In this document: positions 57,396 to 64,000 of the stretch, one piece after another | Layout: each line of letters begins with the position of its first letter | Numbering within the stretch: the first letter of the stretch is position 1 | Assembly (NCBI RefSeq): GCF_033115175.1 | Contig: NC_084827.1 | Span: 62,247,201 to 62,311,200 of the forward strand | From: Lepus europaeus | Lineage: Eukaryota > Chordata > Mammalia > Lagomorpha > Leporidae | Direction: 5' to 3' | DNA length: 64,000 nt | Position numbers and translations under genes: made by a program | Notes under the pieces: model-generated | Told to the model about the DNA's origin: nothing | Seen by the model: only the letters and a program-made list of their open reading frames with translations | Databases searched by the model: none

Positions 57396-57668
57396 TTTCT
57401 TTTTGAAACACATGACATATTGAGAAAACATTTCAATTAAGAAAATGAACTAACCAGATTGAACCAGCACAGAGGCAAATAGATAAGCAACTGCATCTTT
57501 TGTTATAAAGGAAAAAGTTACTGAATTTCTATCCAAGTGACAAAAACTATTTCAAATGAGAAAGTTCTACCCTCTCATGTCAATATTGATGGATTTAGAT
57601 GCAGAAGCATTAAGACGGGTGAAAACTTATCCTAAGAAACTAAAAGAGCTTTTAAAACTTATATGTAG

Positions 57669-58010
57669 CCGGCGCTGCGGCTCAATAGGCTAATCCTCTG
57701 CCTTGTGGCGCCAGCACACCAGGTTCTAGTCCCGGTCGGGGCGCCGGATTCTGTCCTGGTTGCCCCTCTTCCAGGCCAGCTCTCTGCTGTGGCCTGGGAG
57801 TGCAGTGGAGGATGGCCCAAGTGCTTGGGCCCTGCACCCCATGGGAGACCAGGAGAAGCACCTGGCTCCTGCCTTTGGATCAGCGCGGTGCGCCAGCTGC
57901 AGCGCGCTGGCCGCAGCGGCCATTGGAGGGTGAACCAATGGCAAAGGAAGACCTTTCTCTCTGTCTCTCTGTCTCTCACTGTCCACTCTGTCAAAAAAAA
58001 AAAAAAAAAA
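57669..58010 (+). mobile_element. Young CSINE with target duplication
   Basis: CCGGCGCTGCGGCTCAATAG start and pure A tail. Direct repeats AAAACTTATATGTAG at 57654-57668 and 58011-58025. Confidence 0.96.
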
Positions 58011-58964
58011 AAAACTTATATGTAGAGATGGTATTCGAAGCCTTGTTCTAACAGTGAAAACTTGGAAACAGTTTTTAGAACTCTGCTTTAGCCAAAACAT
58101 ACAAACCATACAACTATAAAAATGAAAATTCTGGAAGCAAAGAAAAAAGCTCATGAAATAATATGCACAAAAAGCAAACAAAATAACTCACAAACTGTGC
58201 ATGTGTTGTGAGGATGACGAAAACTGCACATGTATGGTTACAAAAGTGTAGAAGCAGATAAGCAGAAAATAAAAGTGTACTGGGACAGTAGAAACAAAGG
58301 TCATATTTTTCTCTTCACATTTCCTGGAGCATGATACTGTGGTGTTGAGAACAAAGAACATGGGTTAGATTTTTATGTGTGTGAACTTTCTGGCATGTTT
58401 TTAACGTGAGAACAAAACATCAAGAGAATGTAAGTTATGTTGTTAAGTAATGTTAACATCACTTGTTTGGTGACACTCAGTAGGAGAGAGAAACAGCCGC
58501 TCTCATCTGTAACGGGCTGGGAAGTAACCAGTACAACTTAGGGAAAGGCCAGTTACCTATACCTGTATTTTAAAGTCATGACGATTTTGTTCCTCTAAAT
58601 CCTCTGCTAGAAATTTACCCTATAACACACAAGCATACCAAGATTGGTAGAAATGTTCTTTAACCACAGTTGTAATGTGTGTATTTGTCAAAATTCATAG
58701 TACTGCATATCTAAAAGGGGTGAGTGCTACCTTATGTAAAACATACGTCAATGTGCCTTTTAAAGACTACAGGCTGAAAAGCCAGGTATAATATGGTTCC
58801 ATTCATATATAAAGTAACTTAAGCTAGCACTAATTTTTCAGGGAGAAGAAACAGTATGAAGTGAGAAGATTATTTACTCTCCTGCACTAGTTGAAGTTTT
58901 CTTAACAGGAGTTTTTATCACTTTCTTTCTGACAGCTGCCTTTGGTCTCCCTCTATCCAAAACT

Positions 58965-59390
58965 CACAATGTCCCACACGAATGCAGTCATGGATTCAAC
59001 CAATCTCAGGCAGAAAATATCCAGGAAAAAATTCAGAAAATTTCAAACAGCAAAACTTGGATTTGCTGTGTGCCATGTAATTCACTGAATCTACATGAAT
59101 AGTGATGTGTAGGCACTGAATTAGCTATCAGGAGTGATCTAGAGACATTTATAGCACACAGCAGGGTGTGCACAGGTTATATGCAAATACCACGCCATTT
59201 TATGTCAGGGACTTGAGTGTCTGCAGATTCTGTGGGGTAGAGAGCTGTTGAGGGACTGGGGGATTCCTGGAACCCATCTCCCATGGTTTCCAAGGCAAAC
59301 TGTAAAGGGCTAGCCAGCACTTGTGGCTCCAGAAAGATGCCCTTCAAATCCTGAGTGGAGGCGGTTTTCCTTGACAACCCTCAGATTCAG
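58965..59390 (+). mobile_element. MER2/Tigger-like DNA transposon relic
   Basis: Contains GGATTCAACCAATCTCAGGC, GGTTATATGCAAATACCACG, CCATTTTATGTCAGGGACTT and TTCCTGGAACCCATCTCCCA in the order of Tigger/MER2 copies. Bases are decayed and no transposase frame remains. Confidence 0.55.
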
Positions 59391-60164
59391 TATGGCTGAA
59401 TCAATTTTCTAGTATATTAGGAGTTTGTGAACTGGCAAGCTGTATATAAAATATTCATCTTACATAAATCTCATAGAAAGCCAATTGAGTACCACATACA
59501 TGGTTTATCAATTTCAAACATTACCCCTAAAGAAGGCCTCTACATCAAATTTGATTCTTTCATTTATGAGGGAACAGAATTTCAGGAATCACTCAAGGCT
59601 GTCTATGATCCCCAAACATGGGAATTCCAAGAATGCAGTATTTGCAATGCCAAAGCAATTAATACAGATTTAATGGAAAACTCATTCTGGTGGCAGCTGT
59701 GTTTATAACTTAGTCATCTAGATGCTTTAGTGCTAAAATGTGCTTGCCAGTGAAGGACCCAGAGTTTTTTAAAACAGCATTTAATTCAACTTCTCAGAAA
59801 GAAGCTCCTAAAACCATGAAAATGAAACTGGTCCACAGCAAACTTGTTGCAGTCAATGCAATACCTTCCACAGCCACAAAGATGGGCCACACGGGGAGAA
59901 CACGGGCCTAAAGGTAGGCATTGTGGGATACACAGTCCTCAGTAGGATGGCAGAGCTTAAGGACACCAGTGAAGTAGCAAGGTGATTATCGAGAGCCCAG
60001 GATCACTGGGGAAAGTCAGGGCACCTTATCCACACTTGACTGCAACTGAGATATGGGGGTGCAACTGCAGAATTCTAAAAGGAAGAGCTTCAATATATAA
60101 AGAAGAAGACTGTCACAGATCTCTATGTGGAATTCACTTTGAATTCAAATACTTAAGAATTTAA

Positions 60165-60312
60165 CCTGCCCCATCCAGTATGGTAGCTAATAGTCACATA
60201 CAGCTAATTTGAGTGTGTTTTAAAGCTAAAATGTCAATTCCTCCATCATATTAGCCACATGTGACTAGTTGCCAGCATACTGCACAGGGCAGACATAATA
60301 AAACATTTTCAT
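60165..60312 (-). mobile_element. MER5-like hAT DNA transposon relic in WDR33 intron
   Basis: Begins CCAGTATGGTAGCTAATAG and ends with TAGCCACATGTGACTAGTTG and CTGCACAGGGCAGA, typical of MER5 copies. Orientation is uncertain. Confidence 0.55.
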
Positions 60313-60387
60313 CACCATAAAAAGTCTTATTGGACAATAACTAGTCTTAAAGTAAAATTTCTCTATAAATTTCCATAGCCATATTAT

Positions 60388-60393
60388 TTTTAT
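60388..60393 (-). promoter_or_regulatory. AATAAA hexamer, candidate intronic poly(A) signal
   Basis: First canonical minus-strand hexamer after the alternative exon's stop, about 1.3 kb downstream. A variant ATTAAA lies at 60615-60610. Confidence 0.35.
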
Positions 60394-60785
60394 TCTACAG
60401 TTTCACAATGAACCAGTAACAACAAAAGATTACCTTTAACTGATGCTAGACTTGCAAAATGATCTAGCCCTATAATTTTTACATAACAGTGAGGCCTAAA
60501 CAGGTGGGCAGCCAACTGGGGGAACGGGCTCCACCTTTCTTCTTCCTGATCCAGCCCTCTCTTGATCGTACTAAATATAAGATGCAAATGAAATGGCAGA
60601 ATATTTCCTTTTAATTAAAATCAAACTTCACTTTCTCAACTGTGTGACAACTTCTATATCACTTTCCATCTCACAAAACTATACAAGGTGATAGAATAAA
60701 CTTAGGGATAAAATCTAAAAATAAAAAATAGTTAATTCTGTCAACAACCTGTGAAATAGTCAAATTGATTCTGAAGACCAGGATC

Positions 60786-61010
60786 TTGCCAGTGCTGTAG
60801 TGTAGCAGGTAAAGCTGCTGCCTGTAGTGCCAGCTTCCCATATGAACACTGGTTCAAGTCCCAGATGCTCCACTTCTGATTCAGCTCCCTGCTATCGTGC
60901 TTGGGAAAGCAGATGGCCCAAGTGTCTGAGCCCCTGCACCCATGTGAGAGACAAGGAAGAAACTCCTGGCTCCTGGCCAGCCCAGCTCCTGTAGTTGTGG
61001 CCACTTGGGG

Positions 61011-61059
<49 letters not shown>

Positions 61060-61095
61060 CTGCATTTCAAATATGTAAGTCTTAAAAAAAAAAAA
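60786..61095 (+). mobile_element. CSINE with long (CT)n tract
   Basis: TTGCCAGTGCTGTAGTGTAG start. (CT)n at 61014-61054, then CATTTCAAATATGTAAGTC and an A run. Confidence 0.92.
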
Positions 61096-61691
61096 AGGAA
61101 TAAAAGAAAGTAGCTCTGATGACCTCACTCCACTAAAAAAGGTTCCAAATTAACATAAACACACTGGGTTATTTTTAGAGGGGAAGTTTTGAGGGCAATG
61201 AATTCTGTATCACCTCTTTAGAGCTAGACAAGTTAGCTAGCAAAACATTCATCTGGAATCCTACCTAAATGAATAGTGACAGAATTAGTGTCTGTTGGAG
61301 ACAGGCGACCCTGCTCTGTGAACTAACCTGTGTCTAACGTGCCAGAAATGTTTAACTTATTATTTCATAATTGCAGAAAACAATTGTGCTTTAAAAATCA
61401 TACTGAACAGGAAGTAAATAAAGACTTCACTTACTCCACTTGATCATTCCTTCACACATTTCGTGTGTCTCATTTATCTATTAATTCAAAATGAGTGTGC
61501 ACAACACCAACATGTACAAGGCTCCTATTATACATGTGGAACTTCTAAAATATGTGATCACCAAACAAAACCAGGACTGAATATTGAAGGAGTGCTTGCA
61601 GGATTACACAGTCCTGGAACAGCAACTCCCAAGAAAACCAACACTGCACACAAGATAATTTTTCTACTAAAAAAAAAAGCTAATTTTTTCT

Positions 61692-62045
61692 TTAAAAGGA
61701 GAGAGAGCTTCTTAATAACCCCAAAGTTCTACAATAACAGACTTTAGACAGCTGTTGGGCAGACATTCCAGACTCTGACAGAGCGTTCCTGTTCATTATT
61801 TGCCATCCCCAGATCCTCAAGTGCAGTACAGTGAAGCCTAGCAGTGAAGCCAGTAAGGAAACGAGGACTATTCCTTGACTCTTCCCTGAGATGAGGTTCT
61901 TGTTTGTAAACGGGGCCCCAGTGAATCTCTCAGGAGCTTGACCCTCCTCCATAGCCTCTCCAGATTTTAAGGGACCATTCACCCAGGAAGAGTAAACAGC
62001 CTCACCATAAGGCAGTGTGTACGACCCCAAGGCTTGGTTAACAGT
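61692..62045 (-). CDS. WDR33: Possible alternative terminal exon of WDR33, membrane-anchored isoform
   Basis: A 117-codon frame on the WDR33 strand opens at acceptor GGTTTTCAG (exon start 62045, phase 0) and ends at TAA 61694-61692. It begins TVNQALGSYTLPYGEAVYSS and has an acidic/polar stretch (EAMEEGQAPERF). A single hydrophobic helix, GIVLVSLLASLLGFTVLHL, lies at about 61818-61874, followed by a Cys/Ser tail. It lies in the intron 5' of canonical exon 51056. That exon needs a donor leaving one base, so a join in the same frame would use a phase-1 acceptor such as CTGGAG|AGGC (exon start 61957, 88 residues) or an upstream phase-0 donor. A minus-strand AATAAA sits at 60393-60388. I recall short human WDR33 isoforms of about 326 and 257 residues, one reported as an ER membrane protein. 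The assignment is inference. Confidence 0.5.
   Translation of the reverse strand, partial: TVNQALGSYTLPYGEAVYSSWVNGPLKSGEAMEEGQAPERFTGAPFTNKNLISGKSQGIVLVSLLASLLGFTVLHLRIWGWQIMNRNALSESGMSAQQLSKVCYCRTLGLLRSSLSF
61818..61874 (-). other. Predicted transmembrane helix in the alternative WDR33 exon
   Basis: About nineteen residues with no charge, rich in Leu, Val, Ile and Ser, flanked by Lys-Ser-Gln on one side and Arg-Ile-Trp on the other. It is too hydrophobic for chance intron translation to be the first explanation. Confidence 0.55.
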
Positions 62046-63689
62046 CTGAAAACCAATACTTAATGAATTTTATTTGAAGGTCAGAACGAGTGTCCATTTT
62101 CCCATTTTATTTCTCCTGGATCAGGCCATTATATAAACAAATCTTAAGAAAAGTTTCTTTCATACATAACTTACAGAAAGTACCAATATTTTCCAATACA
62201 GGAATTAAAAATAAGGCAAACAAAGAATTCAAGTATCATCTCGTACAATATAAGTTGAAGAACTGTTACTCAAGAAAATCTGTTACACATTAACAATAAA
62301 TTCCTGCTCCTTCCAGCTTTAAGAACATAAAATGTAACAGATCAGTTTAAGCCAGAGGGTATTCAAAGCCATGGTCTAGAAGCAAACACTTCAGTGTAGG
62401 AGAGGACTCAGATATTTGAAAATTGAAGCAGCAAAATTACCCTGGTCAATGAATATGCAACTAGCAGTTTACCTTCCATTTTGCCATCATGATTCTCACC
62501 ATGATCCAACAGTCAACATCAACTGGGAGTGACTAATTGTCTTTGTCATCCAAATCTAGAAAGTTACAATAGCAAACAACTACAGAATTAAATGGGAAAT
62601 TAATTCTGCAAAGGGTATAACCTCTAGGTTGTGTTTCCACAAAATATGTTCCAAGCATCTACAGTGCACAGGATTGGAGCTGAAGGGGTTCAAGTTAAGT
62701 TGGGGTCAAATAAGTTTTTTGAAAATGGGCAAGTTTGTTTCCACGTGTGGACCTTCAGTGCTTGCAGTATCTATCACAAATCTGAGAAAGAACGTGCTCA
62801 TGAGTCTCCCCAGAACACTTTCAAATCTCTCAGAAGACCAATTTGGGAAACTGGAAATGCTAGCTCATTATGTTGTATGGTGGCGGTGAATCTAAATTCC
62901 AAGTGGACACCTCGGGGAAAGGAGGAGGAGAAGATTGGAATGGAGCATGCAAAGGGGCTATTGACTGTATCTATAATGTGTATTTATCCTCTTAAAAAAC
63001 CAGAATTAAGTTGTGGCAACGTGTAAGGATTTGATGAGCAACGGAAACACAAATATAAAACTAGAAACTCAATCTCACACTTATGTTACACATTCAATTT
63101 GCATATGCAGATAACATGGTTTCTACCAATTATGTATTTACATGGTAGACAAAAAAGCTAATCTAAAAGAAAAAAATCAGGTTAGAAATTAAAGTTAAGC
63201 ATACAGCTTCTAAGAATAATGCTGTATAACTACTTAAGTACCTCTAGCACCAATGTGAACAAATTCTTATGAATGTAGGATGAAATATGCAATTTTGAGT
63301 CAAAACATATACAGGCATATATTTTGCTGACATACCAAAGTGTTGTCAAATTTTTAATACAATAACCTGGAGGAAATGCATAAGCAGGGAAGGGCACGAT
63401 TTCCACGTAAATGAAGTTTAAAGATTGCATTTGGAAAAATCTTGAAGATTATAAAATGGAAATAGTGAGAAGATAACAGATACACTAGGAAAATCTACAA
63501 TATTTCCCCCCAAACACTGCCCCAGAGTATTCAGAATGTGTGTCAATCCTCTATATTCTTCAATGCCAAAAACCAGAAAGAAGCAATTTTGTAGGTTTTT
63601 GTGCCGACCAGTACATTCTCATCAGAACTTTAAAAATTCAAATCATTTAGAGAGAGGGAGGCACTGCTATTTTGCAGATTATTTTAACC
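62046..63689 (-). other. WDR33: WDR33 intron at right edge
   Basis: AT-rich, low in repeats. The minus strand was read for the preceding canonical exon (SFSPTDNKF to RILRG) without success, so that exon should lie beyond 64 kb. Confidence 0.55.
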
Positions 63690-63930
63690 ATTTGGCCAAA
63701 TGGGTAAAGATGCCAGAAAGGACATTCACGTCCCAAGTCAGGGTACAGGGGTTTAATTCCCTGCTCCAACTTCTGATTTCAGCTTCCTGCTAATGTGGCA
63801 CAGACATTGGTGATGGCTCAAGTAGTTGAGTTTCTGCTACCCACAGAGGAAACCTGGATTGAGTTCCCAGTCACTGGGGACTATACCAGTGGACTTGCTT
63901 TCTCTCAAATAAATGAAAAAAATAAATTTA
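63690..63930 (+). mobile_element. CSINE, old and shortened
   Basis: GGCCAAATGGGTAAAG start; CAGCTTCCTGCTAATGTGG body; CTCTCAAATAAATG tail. Confidence 0.8.
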
Positions 63931-64000
63931 AATGTAAAGGAACAGAATGGAACAACCAAATATTCTTCACCCTCATTGTTGTTATACTCTTCTATTTCTT

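Noticed and set aside
59427-59708. 93-codon plus-strand frame
   Set aside because: Lies right after a DNA transposon relic. The translation resembles nothing known and has no start-site context.
62629-63026. 131-codon plus-strand frame near the right edge
   Set aside because: No domain recognised, antisense to the WDR33 intron and without promoter context. It could not be supported beyond being open.

Overview
This is a mammalian nuclear genome window. It is almost certainly from a lagomorph, most likely European rabbit or another leporid. The evidence is more than fifty copies of the tRNA-derived lagomorph C-repeat SINE (CSINE), together with two single-copy genes that are neighbours in other mammals. 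There is no bacterial, viral or organellar gene content. Nearly all open reading frames on both strands are SINE translations or shadows.

Layout. 1-23.7 kb is intergenic. It holds an old LINE-1 broken by SINEs (about 1-1.55 kb), a strong CpG island with a 24-base G run and a CArg-type box (5.75-6.65 kb), a TATA-type promoter candidate (7.7 kb), a CpG-rich block with a near-consensus CTCF site (17.94-18.55 kb), a smaller CpG cluster (20.5-20.7 kb) and about 25 CSINEs. From memory of human chromosome 2q14.3, the gene left of SFT2D3 is LIMS2 on the minus strand. The 5.8-6.6 kb island sits about where its 5' end would be, but I see no LIMS2 coding exon.

23.9-26.6 kb is SFT2D3 on the plus strand: a single-exon gene with a CpG-island promoter carrying ETS-like and YY1-like sites, a 216-codon reading frame and AATAAA signals near 26.47 and 26.58 kb. 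It encodes a four-helix SFT2/Got1-type Golgi transport protein.

28.47 kb to the right edge is the 3' two thirds of WDR33 on the minus strand. WDR33 is the CPSF subunit that reads AAUAAA during mRNA 3'-end processing. Fifteen coding exons were placed by homology and by GT-AG junctions, and reading phase is conserved at every junction. They run from within the WD40 propeller (51,056) through a large collagen-like Gly-Pro-Gln exon (44,465-45,553) to the basic Arg-Gly-rich C-terminus and stop (28,471). Exons for about the first 241 residues lie beyond 64 kb. Canonical AATAAA hexamers downstream of the WDR33 stop occur only at about 25.56 and 23.74 kb. Use of either would make the WDR33 3' UTR antisense to SFT2D3.

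The most interesting signal is an open frame of about 117 codons on the WDR33 strand (61,692-62,045) inside the intron upstream of exon 51,056. It has splice-acceptor sequence in front and encodes a clear transmembrane helix. It fits a terminal exon for a short, membrane-anchored WDR33 isoform made by intronic polyadenylation. Other points of note are two places where a second CSINE inserted at the same target site as the first, leaving three copies of the target duplication, and a run of nine same-orientation CSINEs in the large WDR33 intron.
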